64,000 bases of DNA from Methanosarcinales archaeon Methan_01 (GCA_001602645.1 LUYE01000033.1:1-64000); one strand, 5' to 3'; numbered from the stretch's first letter, positions 34,493-43,877 are shown. Numbers and translations are program-made. The notes: generated by a model from the letters alone, not told the origin.

Positions 34493-34528
34493 TTAGGGAT
34501 CCAAATAATATTCCCTAAAAATAATAGG
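34493..34528. promoter_or_regulatory. composite operator site 5, upstream of the methyltransferase gene
   Basis: TTAGG 34493-34497, CCTAA 34514-34518, ATAGG 34524-34528. The inverted arms extend to TTTAGGGA/TTCCCTAAA. The reverse-strand spacer holds AATATTATTTGG as TATA. The leftward gene starts at 34419. Confidence 0.7.
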
Positions 34529-34747
34529 TTCCAAGGATATCTCCGAAACCGGTCAGACCATTAAGCTACTGGCTCGACATTATCCAACGTTAGAGCTGGC
34601 GCGGGACGGCCCAGAGCCGCGATGAGGCCATCTGGCTAGATTCCGATGATGGTGGCCCGAAGATGACAAAGGCACCCCCATCCTTCTTGCGCCATTCCTG
34701 GAGAAAGTTTTTAACGGTTAGAGGATAGAACCATCTGATGATCAGAT

Positions 34748-35164
34748 ATGAGCGAAGTCGAAGAGCTTTTGAAGGCCACCATCGGCGAGATGGAGAGGCT
34801 CCTAGCCAGCAAGACTGTCATCGGCGAGCCGATCACCTCCGGCGAGAAGACCGTGATACCCCTCTTGAGCGTCGGCGCCGCCTTCGGGGCTGGGGCGGGC
34901 GCGGGGAAGGGGGACGAGGGGGCCAGCGGCGGCGCCGGCGGGGGCTTGGGGATGAAGCCCGTCGCCGTGATCATCATCGAGGAGGAGTCGGTACGGGTCG
35001 AGCCCGTCGAGAAGAGGCCGGGCTCCCTCATCGAGCAGCTGGCGGATAAGATCCCCTCGCTGATAAAGAAGGAGATCGATGAGAGGGAGGAGAGGAAGGC
35101 GAAGGAGGCCGAGGAGAAGAGCGGAGGGGAGAAGGGGAAGGGAAAGGAGATCAAGGTCGAGTAG
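34748..35164 (+). CDS. GerW/YtfJ family protein
   Basis: 138 residues. The family, first known from spore-forming bacteria but also present in archaea, shows VEELLKATIGEMERLLASKT, VIGEPITSGEKTVIPLLSVG, a Gly-rich loop (AAFGAGAGAGKGDEGASGGA) and KPVAVIIIEEESVRVEPVE. A charged tail (ERKAKEAEEKSGGEKGKGKE) follows. The molecular role is unknown. It is followed after 24 bp by a DUF2953 gene, a pairing often seen in both domains. Confidence 0.88.
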   Translation: MSEVEELLKATIGEMERLLASKTVIGEPITSGEKTVIPLLSVGAAFGAGAGAGKGDEGASGGAGGGLGMKPVAVIIIEEESVRVEPVEKRPGSLIEQLADKIPSLIKKEIDEREERKAKEAEEKSGGEKGKGKEIKVE

Positions 35165-35188
35165 AGTCGAGGAGGGGGACGCTCCACC

Positions 35189-35863
35189 ATGACCCACCCC
35201 GCCATCCTGGGCCCCGCGGCCCTGATCCTCCAGCTCCTGCTCCTTCTTTTCGTTCTGCTGGCCCTTCTCCTCCTGATCCCCGTCGACCTGGAGGGGAGGG
35301 TCGCGAGAGGCGGTGACCGCCCCGAGACGAGGTTGAGGATCGGATGGCTCTTCGGCCGCCTCCAGAGAGACCTCTTCCGCGGCGGCGAGCGGGAGCCTTC
35401 GAAGGCATGGGGAAAGAAAGCCCCCCCGGCAGAAGAGGAGGAGGGCAAAGAAGAGGAAGGAGAAAGAGAGGATGAAGGGGAGAGAAGGGGTCGAAGCTCC
35501 CCGAGGATCGCCCTCGAACTCCTCCGAACCCGGGGATTTCTCAGAAGCCTCGGGGATCTGCTGAGGGGCCTCTTTGGGGCAGTTCAGGTCCAGTCCCTCC
35601 GAATCGACCTCTCCGTCGGCCTCTCCGACCCCGCCGATACCGCGGAGGCCTTCGGCCTCATGATGGCGGTTCTGATGCCCCTCGAGGCCGTCACCCCCCT
35701 CAGGTCGCAGGTCGCCCCGTCCTTCTCCGAGGAGAGGCTCGCGGGGTCCGCTGAGGGGGTTCTGAGGATCGCGCCGATCAAGATCGTCCCGCCTCTGGCC
35801 CGGTTCGTTCTCTCTCCTCCGGCCTGGCGGGCCGGGTGGAGGGCCTGGCGGGGGAAGGGGTGA
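35189..35863 (+). CDS. DUF2953 family membrane-anchored protein
   Basis: 224 residues. One N-terminal membrane helix (LQLLLLLFVLLALLLLIPVD), then a DUF2953-type domain interrupted by a Glu/Lys-rich linker (residues ~75-100), and the C-terminal VQSLRIDLSVGLSDPADTAE, GLMMAVLMPLEAVTPLRSQV. Function is unknown; the neighbouring GerW gene suggests a shared task at the membrane. The C-terminus ends in a basic Trp-rich segment (PAWRAGWRAWRGKG). It is followed by the ketopantoate reductase-like gene after about 40 bp. Confidence 0.8.
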   Translation: MTHPAILGPAALILQLLLLLFVLLALLLLIPVDLEGRVARGGDRPETRLRIGWLFGRLQRDLFRGGEREPSKAWGKKAPPAEEEEGKEEEGEREDEGERRGRSSPRIALELLRTRGFLRSLGDLLRGLFGAVQVQSLRIDLSVGLSDPADTAEAFGLMMAVLMPLEAVTPLRSQVAPSFSEERLAGSAEGVLRIAPIKIVPPLARFVLSPPAWRAGWRAWRGKG

Positions 35864-35902
35864 AGTAGGTTGAGGCGTGAAAGCCCCCAGGAGGTCGAAA
35901 GA

Positions 35903-36940
35903 ATGAGGGCTCTGATATACGGAGGCGGCGCCGTCGGGCTGGGGATTGCAAGCTGCCTGATTTTATCCGGTGCGAAGGTCGATATAATCGCGCGAGAGGG
36001 GACGGTCTCTGCGCTGAGAAGAGGCGGCCTGGAGAGGACCGGGATCTTCGGCTCGGTCCTGCTGAGGCCGAGCGAGTTCGGAGCGCACGCCTCCCTCGAC
36101 GACCTTCTCGGAGGCCGTGAGGGATCAAAGCCAGAGCCCGCCCCCGGCCTGGGAGAAGGCCTCGAATCCGACTACGACTGCGACTACGTCCTCGTCTGCA
36201 CCAAGTCCCACGGCTCCCCGGCCGCCGCCGCAGACCTCTCCCGCCACCGGAAGATCCTCGGCGACGGTGGCAAGATCGTCCTCTTCCAGAACGGCTGGGG
36301 GAACGCCGAGATCTTCGCTGAGCATTTCCCGAAGGATCAGATCTACAGCGCCCGGGTGATCACCGGCTTTTCAAGGCCCGAAAATAACGTCGTCGAGGTG
36401 ACCGTCCACGCCGACTCGATCCACCTCGGGAGCCTCTTTGGCTCGGACCTCGCGCCGATGGCGCCTCTCGGGGAGGCGATCACAACGGGCGGGATCCCCG
36501 CCGAGGTCGTCCCGGAGGTGGGAAAGGACCTCTGGGCGAAGATGCTCTACAACTGCGCCCTGAACCCCCTGGGGGCGATCTTCGGCGTCCCCTACGGCGA
36601 CCTGGCCGAGGTCTCCGCCTCCCGGGAGATCATGGAGGCCCTCATCGGAGAGATCTTCGCAGTGATGAAGGCGGCGGGATACCGGACCCACTGGTCGACG
36701 CCTGATGAGTACAGGGCCGTCTTCTACGAGAGGCTGCTGCCGCCGACGGCGAGGCACGTGTCATCGACCCTCCAGGACATCCGGGCGAAAAAATCGACGG
36801 AGATCGAGGCCCTCAGCGGTGCCGTCGTCCGCCTCGGCGAAGAGGTCGGCGTCCCCACCCCCACCAACGCCACCCTCTACAGGATGGTGAAGTTCATGGA
36901 GGCGAGGAACCTCTCGGCGGGGGAGGGGAACGGCTCCTAG
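35903..36940 (+). CDS. panE: ketopantoate reductase family protein
   Basis: 345 residues from ATG 35903, after GGAGGTCGAAAGA. The N-terminal NADP-binding motif is MRALIYGGGAVGLGIASCLI, followed by DYVLVCTKSHGSPAAAADLS, VLFQNGWGNAEIFAEHFPKD and the catalytic Lys region VGKDLWAKMLYNCALNPLGA. The C-terminal helical domain ends with KKSTEIEALSGAVVRLGEEV. PanE reduces ketopantoate in CoA synthesis; the family also contains other 2-keto acid reductases, so the symbol is a best guess. The ribosome site AGGAGGTCG is complementary to the exposed loop of the ncRNA units. Confidence 0.82.
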   Translation: MRALIYGGGAVGLGIASCLILSGAKVDIIAREGTVSALRRGGLERTGIFGSVLLRPSEFGAHASLDDLLGGREGSKPEPAPGLGEGLESDYDCDYVLVCTKSHGSPAAAADLSRHRKILGDGGKIVLFQNGWGNAEIFAEHFPKDQIYSARVITGFSRPENNVVEVTVHADSIHLGSLFGSDLAPMAPLGEAITTGGIPAEVVPEVGKDLWAKMLYNCALNPLGAIFGVPYGDLAEVSASREIMEALIGEIFAVMKAAGYRTHWSTPDEYRAVFYERLLPPTARHVSSTLQDIRAKKSTEIEALSGAVVRLGEEVGVPTPTNATLYRMVKFMEARNLSAGEGNGS

Positions 36941-36947
36941 ACATTCT

Positions 36948-37340
36948 CTAACCATCCTCCGGGGGCGGATCCTTCTCCCCGAGCTCCCCTTTATCGCCTT
37001 CGGCGATGCCTCCAACTCCGGCTTTATGGGCCCTGCCGAGGAGCTTATCGATCCTCAGCTCAAACGCTATCCCCTTACCCGGCTCCTCGAGCTTTCCCGC
37101 CTCCACCACCGCCTCGAGGACCCGGTCCGCCTCACAGGTGGAGACTACGGTCAGGACCACCTCCTTCTCCGGCTCGATCATGATGTTCAAGAGCTTCTTA
37201 TGCTCTCGAACTCCAACGCCCCTCCCGAAGAGGATCGTCCCCCCCTCAGCGCCTGCCTCCATCGAGGCGCAGAGGACCTCATCGCCCCAACCCTTCTTGA
37301 CTATGGTGACGATGAGGGAGAGATCAGTCTCGCACTTCAT
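36948..37340 (-). CDS. PII-like signalling protein linked to DUF1538 transporters
   Basis: 130 residues with a ferredoxin-like PII pattern: LSLIVTIVKKGWGDEVLCAS, MEAGAEGGTILFGRGVG and KEVVLTVVSTCEADRVLEAV. It lacks the GlnB uridylylation-loop signature. PII-like genes beside DUF1538 membrane proteins are known from bacteria and probably sense a nucleotide or ion to gate the transporter. Its ATG overlaps the stop of the second DUF1538 gene (ATGA), so the three genes form a tight operon. The acidic tail after residue 105 is extra. Confidence 0.82.
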   Translation of the reverse strand: MKCETDLSLIVTIVKKGWGDEVLCASMEAGAEGGTILFGRGVGVREHKKLLNIMIEPEKEVVLTVVSTCEADRVLEAVVEAGKLEEPGKGIAFELRIDKLLGRAHKAGVGGIAEGDKGELGEKDPPPEDG

Positions 37341-38065
37341 CCTTCATCACCCCTCCTCATCCGAATGATTACGCCTAAAGACAATACAAAGATGATGGGG
37401 GCGAGGGCGATCAGGGCGATCAGGCCGAAGCCGTCGACCAGGGGATCGCTCCCCTCCATCACCGACGCCGCTCCGACGGCCACGGACATCAGGAACGTGA
37501 CGGCCATAGGCCCCGTCGCCACCCCGCCCGCATCGAAGGATATTCCTACAAAGTCCCTGTCGCTCGCGAATAAAAGGATGATGGCGAGGATGTAGCCAGG
37601 GATTATTATGTGGAGAATGGGTATGCCGTAATGGATCCTCGCCATCCCGATCCCCACCAGAACCGCCACCCCCAGGGATAGGGTATAGAGCATCAGACTG
37701 GACTTGATGTACCCCGACGACGCCTTCTCCACCTGGTAGCAGAGGACCCGGACCGCCGGCTCCGCGTAGGTGGCGAGAAATCCCAGAAGGACCCCGACGG
37801 CCAGGAGCACCCACCCCTCTTCATAGCCTCCGAAGAATCGGCCCATCTCCTGGCCGGTGGGGAGGAAGCCCAGGAAGACCCCCGCGAGGAAGAGGATCAT
37901 CCCGACGGCGGTGAGAGCGATGCCGAAGAGGAGCCTCATCACATGCCTCCTCGGATAACGGAGATGAAAGACCTGGAAGACCAAAAAGAAGAGGACTAGA
38001 GGGATTATCGCCTTGAAAACGTCCAGAGTCGACTCCATCAGAGCCTCCAACGCCTCGGCGATCAA
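37337..38065 (-). CDS. DUF1538 membrane protein (second copy)
   Basis: 242 residues with about seven hydrophobic segments. DUF1538 signatures include VAGVFLGFLPTGQEMGRFFG-type and GVLLGFLATYAEPAVRVLC (Ala-Glu-Pro), and the repeated DFVGISFDAGGVATGPMAVTF with GGVATGP. The family is a presumed transporter of unknown substrate. The start overlaps the first DUF1538 gene (ATGA). The pair probably forms a heterodimer. Confidence 0.88.
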   Translation of the reverse strand: MIAEALEALMESTLDVFKAIIPLVLFFLVFQVFHLRYPRRHVMRLLFGIALTAVGMILFLAGVFLGFLPTGQEMGRFFGGYEEGWVLLAVGVLLGFLATYAEPAVRVLCYQVEKASSGYIKSSLMLYTLSLGVAVLVGIGMARIHYGIPILHIIIPGYILAIILLFASDRDFVGISFDAGGVATGPMAVTFLMSVAVGAASVMEGSDPLVDGFGLIALIALAPIIFVLSLGVIIRMRRGDEG

Positions 38066-38757
38066 ACCAGGAGCACCCCCAGAAGCATCACGCCCAGGAT
38101 GGGACCTATGGAGGCGAAGCCGATGAGGCCGAAGCCGTCCGATAAGGCAGACCTCCCCGCCATCACCGAGGCTACGCCGGTGCCGAGGGCGAGGATCAGG
38201 GGGACGGTCATTGGGCCGGTGGTCACCCCCCCGGAGTCGAAGGATATGGCGAGATAATCGGGAGGAGTAAAGAGGGAGAGGGCGATGATCAACAGGTAGC
38301 TACCGGCGTAGAGGTACTTTATCGAGATGCCGTAGACGATCCGGAGCATCGAGAGGACGACGAAGATCCCGACGCCGAAGGCGATGGAGAAGAGGAGGGC
38401 GGACCTGGAGATCACGTCGTCGGATACCGAGGTTATCGTGCTCGTCAGGACCCTGACGTCCGGCTCGGCCACCGTCGCCAGGAAGGATATGGCAAAAGTT
38501 GTGAGGACGAGGAAGAGGATCGATCCGTGTTTCGCAAGCTCGCCCCCAATCGCCTCCCCCATCGGGAGCATACCGACCTTCACCCCCATCAGGAAGAAGG
38601 TGAATCCGAGCCCCACCATGAAAGCGCTCAGAAGGAACATGGCGATCTTCTCCGGCGGTGAGCCGACGAGGAAGATCTGGATCAAGAGGACGACGAGGCT
38701 GATGGGAAGGACCGACTGGACCACCTCCTTCAGAGCGTCCTGGAAGATCTCCCTCAT
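38062..38757 (-). CDS. DUF1538 membrane protein (first copy)
   Basis: 231 residues and a similar helix pattern to its partner: FTFFLMGVKVGMLPMGEAIG, FAISFLATVAEPDVRVLTST, PDYLAISFDSGGVTTGPMTV and GFGLIGFASIGPILGVMLLG. The conserved SGGVTTGP and AEPDV motifs match those of the second copy, showing an ancient duplication. First gene of the DUF1538-DUF1538-PII operon; a 250-bp gap with AT-rich sequence precedes it. Confidence 0.88.
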   Translation of the reverse strand: MREIFQDALKEVVQSVLPISLVVLLIQIFLVGSPPEKIAMFLLSAFMVGLGFTFFLMGVKVGMLPMGEAIGGELAKHGSILFLVLTTFAISFLATVAEPDVRVLTSTITSVSDDVISRSALLFSIAFGVGIFVVLSMLRIVYGISIKYLYAGSYLLIIALSLFTPPDYLAISFDSGGVTTGPMTVPLILALGTGVASVMAGRSALSDGFGLIGFASIGPILGVMLLGVLLV

Positions 38758-39010
38758 GGCGAAACTTCCCCCGCTAGGCCGATCATGAGATCACTGGATC
38801 CGGATGATATATAAAAATATCTGCATCACCCGCATCATATCTCCAGATCGACAGCTTCCGACTTAAAATTCATCTGCCAAAGGTGAGGCCGAACGCCAGG
38901 CCTGAAGGGCCAGAGCTGGACGGGCTGAGGGGATGGCGCTGCCTCGAAGGGCGTTTTCGCTGGATCCAATCCGGCCACTGAGCCCACCTGAGGAGGCCGT
39001 CCCGAGGCGA

Positions 39011-40861
39011 TCAGGCGAATATCAGCCTCCTCGCCCGCATCGTCGATAAGTCGAGGTAGGGGACGATGGCAGGGGTGGGCTGGATGTTCATCTTCTTCTG
39101 GAAGTCAGTCTGGGACTGCCAGGTGCCACTATTTATCGCCGTCACCCCCTTGTAGCGGGCCATCCCGACGGTGTGGACATGGCCGGAGTGGAGGATCCCC
39201 GGCGGCCTTCTTATGACCAGGAGGTCCTCCTCCTCCGGGGCTATCGAGACCCGGTTGCCGTATATGGGGGAGAGGTGTCTTCTCTTCAGCATCTCCACCA
39301 TCGCCTTCTCCGGCTCGGCGTAAGAGAGGCCCGGGATCTTCAGGACCAGGTCGTCTATCGACCGGCCGTGGTAGACGAGCCAGTCGACGCCCCCCAGCCT
39401 GAAGGCCGCCGGGTTTCCGACGAAGGTGACGTTCCCCCTGAAGAGGGGCCGGAGGCCCTCGGGGAGGGCGGGCTGGGGCTCCGCCTGCCTCACGACGTCG
39501 TGGTTTCCCGGAGATATGACGATCTGGATCCGGTCGGGGATCTCGGATACGAGCTCCGCCGCCCGCTCGTACTGCTCCCAGACGTCCTTTATGGCCAGGT
39601 CCCCTTCCTGGCCGGGGTAGATCCCGATCCCGTCGACGAGGTCCCCGGCGATGACGGCGTATCTAACCGTCGATGCGATCCCCAGGGGGTCGTCCATCTC
39701 CCCGCAGATCCAGCCGATGAACCGATCCCAGGCATCCTCCATGAAGTAGGTCGATCCGACGTGGACGTCCGAGAGGAGGAGGGCGCCCCCCTCCCCACAG
39801 GCGACGGCGGATCGGGCCTCGAGGTCCGGCCGGAGGAGGGCCTTGGCGAAGAACCGCCCCTTCCCGTCGGTCGTACCGGTGACCCCCACCACCTCGTCGG
39901 GGACGAGGCTCTCCACCTCCTCGGAGCCGGGGACCCCCTTCTGGAATATCGCCGTCACCATCCCCGTCGGGTCCTCCAGCTCCACCACCCTGTTCCCCTT
40001 GGCGCTCGTCCTCACCTCCATCACCATCCCGATGACGGAGATCTCCCTCCCCGCCAGGTCGCCCCGCCTCAGGCTATCGATCGGCCTCGCGTTCAGCCTC
40101 CCCGCCAGAATCTCCCGGATCCGAGAGTACCGGTCCCGGAAGTACCGGACGAAGTCCTGGTACTCCCCGACGCAGGTGGACCTCCCGGTGATGTCCCTCA
40201 GGGCTTCGAGGTTGGAGGGAGCCGGAGACGCCAGAGTAGCTGGAGGGACGAGAAGGTGGAGATCCTCAGGAGCTGAGGAGCCGGGGCCGAAGCCGAGGCC
40301 GGGACCGATGACATCCTCAAGCCTCGAAGATCCGCCCCCCATCTTAGGCCTGGGAGAGCTCGGTGACCCCGCCCCTTCTTCCAAGGGGACAGGGGAGAGC
40401 CCCGCCTCGGGAGGGGGGGCCCCTTGAGAGGAGACCTCCGGATTAGATGCTGCTTTGGGGCGGTATAGCTCTGAAGGGGGATAAGAAAAAACGCCACCGA
40501 CTTCGGCAGGCACCGCTCCAGCCGAGGCCGACGGGATCGCATCCTCGGGATGGATTGGATGGCCCAGCAGGGCGGAGGCGGGGACGGCTTTTGGCAAGTC
40601 CGGCGAACCCTGACGATCCGATCCGGATCGGTCTGAGGGCGTCGGAGACCTCTGGCCGAGGCCATCGGCGCCGACGAGATTGATCCAGCAGGAGCAACGC
40701 TGGACGTCGGGGGCCCCCACCACCAGGGTGATGGGCCCCAGCCCCCGGATCACCCCCTCCACCAGCTCGTCTATGGGGCCGGGATAGGAGGCGATCAGCT
40801 CCAGAGCCTCCGGATCTATCATGTACCCCTCCTCGGCGAACCGCTGAACGATCTCCCGCAT
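39011..40861 (-). CDS. polB: DNA polymerase D small subunit (DP1), 3'-5' exonuclease
   Basis: 616 residues. DP1 is the proofreading subunit of the archaeal replicative polymerase PolD. The N-terminal helical domain (IVQRFAEEGYMIDPEALELI) is followed by a 130-residue Pro/Ser-rich low-complexity linker, an OB-fold (VIGMVMEVRTSAKGNRVVEL) and the calcineurin-like phosphoesterase core: LLSDVHVGSTYF, VIAGDLVDGIGIYPG, VISPGNHDVVRQAEP, YHGRSIDDL and HSGHVHTVGMARY. All metal-ligand motifs look intact. The large subunit DP2 is not in the window. Confidence 0.95.
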   Translation of the reverse strand: MREIVQRFAEEGYMIDPEALELIASYPGPIDELVEGVIRGLGPITLVVGAPDVQRCSCWINLVGADGLGQRSPTPSDRSGSDRQGSPDLPKAVPASALLGHPIHPEDAIPSASAGAVPAEVGGVFSYPPSELYRPKAASNPEVSSQGAPPPEAGLSPVPLEEGAGSPSSPRPKMGGGSSRLEDVIGPGLGFGPGSSAPEDLHLLVPPATLASPAPSNLEALRDITGRSTCVGEYQDFVRYFRDRYSRIREILAGRLNARPIDSLRRGDLAGREISVIGMVMEVRTSAKGNRVVELEDPTGMVTAIFQKGVPGSEEVESLVPDEVVGVTGTTDGKGRFFAKALLRPDLEARSAVACGEGGALLLSDVHVGSTYFMEDAWDRFIGWICGEMDDPLGIASTVRYAVIAGDLVDGIGIYPGQEGDLAIKDVWEQYERAAELVSEIPDRIQIVISPGNHDVVRQAEPQPALPEGLRPLFRGNVTFVGNPAAFRLGGVDWLVYHGRSIDDLVLKIPGLSYAEPEKAMVEMLKRRHLSPIYGNRVSIAPEEEDLLVIRRPPGILHSGHVHTVGMARYKGVTAINSGTWQSQTDFQKKMNIQPTPAIVPYLDLSTMRARRLIFA

Positions 40862-40966
40862 CAGAGGTCCATATCTCCAGAGCCCTTAGATAAAGGGTCC
40901 TCTCCGTCCCGAGTGGAGATACGACCGAAAACGGTTATATCGGTAGGGCTCCGATATGGCTGCCCG

Positions 40967-41743
40967 ATGAAACTTCTAGAGTGGCTCAAGGGAGAGGGGC
41001 AGATCCAGGGATTTATCCGGGATCTGATATTCGTCGCCGTGGTGGTGGGCGCCATCTCGATATTATCTCAGGTGACCCTGGGGGTCTGGACCCCCATGGT
41101 GGCGGTGGAGTCGGGGAGCATGTACCCCAACATGAAGGTTGGGGACATCATAGTCATCCAGGGGGCCTCCAGGACCGACGTAGTCACCTGGGAGGAAGGA
41201 AAGGCTGAGAACTACACCTCCTTCAACAACCCCGGAAACGTCATCCTCTACAGGCCCTACGGGAAGGAGAAGATGACCCTCGCCGACCAGGCGGCTCACG
41301 TCCTCCTCCGGCGGCCCTACCCCCCCGACAAGGCCACTCCCGTGATACATCGGGCGATGCGATGGGTCGACGAGGGCGAGCCGATGTGGGATGGGGGGCC
41401 AGCCGCCCCCTTCGCCGGCTACATCACCAAGGGGGACAACAACTCCGAGATCGACCAGAACGCGGGCCAGCTCCTCGGCGTAGTTAAGGAGAGCTACTTC
41501 AAAGACCAGATGGCGAAGGGGATGATCGAGGAGGTGGGGAACGGTACCTACCTAGACCATGAGTTCGGCTACGTCTTCGTGAGGAGGGGCGGCGAGACCT
41601 ACGTCATCTTCGGGATTAACTACCTGATGCCGGTCCATGAAGACTGGGTCATCGGAGTCGCTCGCTTCAGGATCCCGGTCGTCGGATACGTGAGGCTGCT
41701 ACCGAACATCATCGGAAACGAGATCCGAGAGCTTCTGAGCTGA
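40967..41743 (+). CDS. signal peptidase I, archaeal/ER type (S26B)
   Basis: 258 residues from ATG 40967 (MKLLEWLKGEGQIQGFIRDL). A membrane helix (LIFVAVVVGAISILSQVTLG) precedes the catalytic Ser in VESGSMYPNMKVGDII; the His of the Ser-His pair found in archaeal enzymes is in PVIHRAMRW, and conserved Asp residues are in GDNNSEIDQ. It removes signal peptides from exported proteins, of which this window encodes many. The C-terminus has a second hydrophobic segment (VVGYVRLLPNIIGNEI). The start fits the TATA-like GGTTATATCGG about 35 bases above. Confidence 0.9.
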   Translation: MKLLEWLKGEGQIQGFIRDLIFVAVVVGAISILSQVTLGVWTPMVAVESGSMYPNMKVGDIIVIQGASRTDVVTWEEGKAENYTSFNNPGNVILYRPYGKEKMTLADQAAHVLLRRPYPPDKATPVIHRAMRWVDEGEPMWDGGPAAPFAGYITKGDNNSEIDQNAGQLLGVVKESYFKDQMAKGMIEEVGNGTYLDHEFGYVFVRRGGETYVIFGINYLMPVHEDWVIGVARFRIPVVGYVRLLPNIIGNEIRELLS

Positions 41744-41892
41744 AATCCCTCCCGAATGAGCCCGAGGCGCCGCCGAGGAGAGGGGGACCGGCAACCTTCG
41801 GGATGAGGTGCCGGAATCGATCCCTCCCCGACTCCCGAGGTAGAGGAGAACGACCCGGGGACGAAGACGGGGGAGACCCGATACCGAAGGCG

Positions 41893-42591
41893 TTACTGCT
41901 TCAGGACGGCCGAACTTTTCCTCGCCACCACCGCCCAGTGGTCCTGGTGATAGGGGCGGAGGTCGGTGACGGAGATCAGATCGACCCCCTCCAGCCCCTC
42001 GACCTCCGCCTTAGCGACCTCCTTCGGATCCGCCGTCACGTCGACGGACCTCGCCTTGATCATCAGGACGAGCGTCCCCCCAGGCTTCAGGTAGCGGGCG
42101 ACGTTGAGGTTTGCGATCTCCGCTTGGTTTCTCTGGGCCACGTCCTGGTACACCAGGTCCACGGGCTCAAGGAACGAGGCGTACCTCTCGGGGTGGAATG
42201 CGTCCTCGAATATGGGCACTATGTTGTCGCGGGCCTGGCAGAGCCCCAGAAGGTCCCGGATCGCCCTCGGCGAGAGCTCTACGGCATAGACGAGGCCGTC
42301 AGGAACGAGGTCGCTGACGTGGCTTGCCGTCGTCCCGGTGGCGGCGCCCAAATACAGCACCGAAGATCCTGGGGAGAGGTTCAGCACCCCGACGAGGCCG
42401 GCGAGGCCGCCCGCCAAAAGGCTCTTGGTGAGGAGGGCGGCGAGCTTGCTCCGGTGGGGGTCCCATATCCGAAGCCCATCGACGATCCGTTCGCCGTAAA
42501 CGGGAACGGGGACCTTGGGCTGAGTCGCTATCCGCGCCTCGCCGAAGAGGTCGAGGACGCGGATCCCGGAAAGGGCCTCCGAGACCTTCAT
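41893..42591 (-). CDS. flpA: fibrillarin-like rRNA/tRNA 2'-O-methyltransferase
   Basis: 232 residues from ATG 42591. Catalyses C/D-box-guided 2'-O-methylation. Motifs: SKLAALLTKSL, SSVLYLGAATGTTASHVSDL (SAM site), GLVYAVELSPRAIRDLL, FLEPVDLVYQDVAQRNQAEI and GGTLVLMIKARSVDVT. The partner gene nop5, usually directly upstream in archaea, is not present; the upstream neighbour is nikR 125 bp away. An upstream in-frame extension to 42675 adds 28 residues without family support. Confidence 0.94.
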   Translation of the reverse strand: MKVSEALSGIRVLDLFGEARIATQPKVPVPVYGERIVDGLRIWDPHRSKLAALLTKSLLAGGLAGLVGVLNLSPGSSVLYLGAATGTTASHVSDLVPDGLVYAVELSPRAIRDLLGLCQARDNIVPIFEDAFHPERYASFLEPVDLVYQDVAQRNQAEIANLNVARYLKPGGTLVLMIKARSVDVTADPKEVAKAEVEGLEGVDLISVTDLRPYHQDHWAVVARKSSAVLKQ

Positions 42592-42715
42592 GCGCAAGTC
42601 GCCCTTCCTTCGATCCGCCGCCGCTCCGGCGATACGGATCCATCGATCCCAGATCTCCCAGCGGTCAAGATACATCCCGCCCGATATCTCTTTGGGCGGC
42701 GATCTCCGGGGCGGC

Positions 42716-43138
42716 TCAGAGCTCGGCGCCGAGGGAGGTGGTCGTCAGCTTAACGTGCTTTACGCCCTTGAGGGCCATCATCTTCTCGGCCGCCTTCCGG
42801 ACATCCTGCCCCTCGCCGCGGAGGGTGACGATCTCCAGGCAGTTGTCATGGTCGAGATGGACGTGGAGGGTCGACTGGATGATGTCGACGAACTCGTGCT
42901 GGATGTTCGTCAGGGCGTCGACGAGCCCTCGCTGGTGGTGGGAGTAGACCATGGTGATCACCCCGACCCGGTCGCCCTTGACGTCGCTCATCCACTCGTA
43001 ATGGACTATGTAGTTTCTTATGGCGTCCCTGATCCCCTCGGACCGAGAGGAGTAACCTCTCTGCTCGATGATCCCGTCGAACCTGGTCAGAAGCGACTCC
43101 GGAAGAGAGACCCCAATCCTCATGAGTTCCTGTTCCAT
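42716..43138 (-). CDS. nikR: nickel-responsive regulator NikR
   Basis: 140 residues. Ribbon-helix-helix DNA-binding N-terminus ([38 protein letters not shown]) and an ACT-like nickel-binding domain with the ligand set in YSHHQRG and [14 protein letters not shown] (His, His, His, Cys). Represses nickel uptake genes when nickel is ample. No nickel transporter gene adjoins it, though a peptide/nickel-type binding protein lies at 53 kb. The AT-rich upstream region (43140-43200) holds its promoter. Confidence 0.95.
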   Translation of the reverse strand: MEQELMRIGVSLPESLLTRFDGIIEQRGYSSRSEGIRDAIRNYIVHYEWMSDVKGDRVGVITMVYSHHQRGLVDALTNIQHEFVDIIQSTLHVHLDHDNCLEIVTLRGEGQDVRKAAEKMMALKGVKHVKLTTTSLGAEL

Positions 43139-43313
43139 AATTGTATTCCTCTAGACGGGATTATAGTCATATATAGTAATAAATCTATTGGAAGCGATTC
43201 TGAATAAATAGAACAAAGTATGCCTTCGGGGGAGAGGGGGACGGGCAGGAGTCGGAGAAGTCGTAGGGGGGGATAAAAGCTTTAGACGACCCCGCGAAAT
43301 AAGCCCCTCTAGC

Positions 43314-43877
43314 ATGCCAGATATTGCGATCATCGGCGAGAAGACCTTCCTCTTCGATAAGCTCCTGGAGGATGCGGGGAGGGAGCACCAGTTCGTAAAG
43401 CCCGAAGTCCTGGGAAGCCCCTTCCTCCCCCGGTTCAGGGTTTTAGTCATACCCACGGGATTTGCAAACCCCCAGTACTCGAGGGCCCTTCCTGCCCTCC
43501 GGACCGCCAAATCCAGGATCGCGGATTTTCTGGAGAAGGGCGGCATCGTCACCGTCTTCGGCCCCCTGGTCTCCGAGCACGACTACAGCTGGCTTCCCAT
43601 CCCCCTCAGATACGTCGGCGAATACGAAAGCAGGAGGCTCGTTCCGGCGTCCGAACATCCCTCCTCGCGCCTCTTCGCCGCGAAGTCCGCCGAATGTGAC
43701 GGCTACCTCATCCCCGGCGAAGGGTTTGAGACGGTCCTCGGCGACGAGAGGGGCAGGCCGGTCCTAGTCGTCGGGAAGTTCGGCCGGGGGAAAGTCGTCG
43801 CCACCACCATCCACGAGTTCCCGTCGGCGGAGTATCTCTGCTGGGCCGCCGGAGAGGGCGAGGCCGCGAAGCTCTGA
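43314..43877 (+). CDS. conserved protein of unknown function, amidotransferase-like fold
   Basis: 187 residues. The pattern resembles class I amidotransferase-like or ThuA-like domains: FRVLVIPTGFANPQYSRALP, RIADFLEKGGIVTVFGPLVS, GRGKVVATTIHEFPSAEYLC. No catalytic Cys-His-Glu triad is evident, so enzymatic activity is doubtful. TATA-like GGATAAAAGC lies about 40 bases above. It is followed after 18 bp by another methanogen-type unknown gene. Confidence 0.65.
   Translation: MPDIAIIGEKTFLFDKLLEDAGREHQFVKPEVLGSPFLPRFRVLVIPTGFANPQYSRALPALRTAKSRIADFLEKGGIVTVFGPLVSEHDYSWLPIPLRYVGEYESRRLVPASEHPSSRLFAAKSAECDGYLIPGEGFETVLGDERGRPVLVVGKFGRGKVVATTIHEFPSAEYLCWAAGEGEAAKL

Noticed and set aside
42592-42715. 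A hidden nop5 gene upstream of flpA
   Set aside because: Only 124 bp lie between flpA and nikR and no Nop5 sequence is visible.
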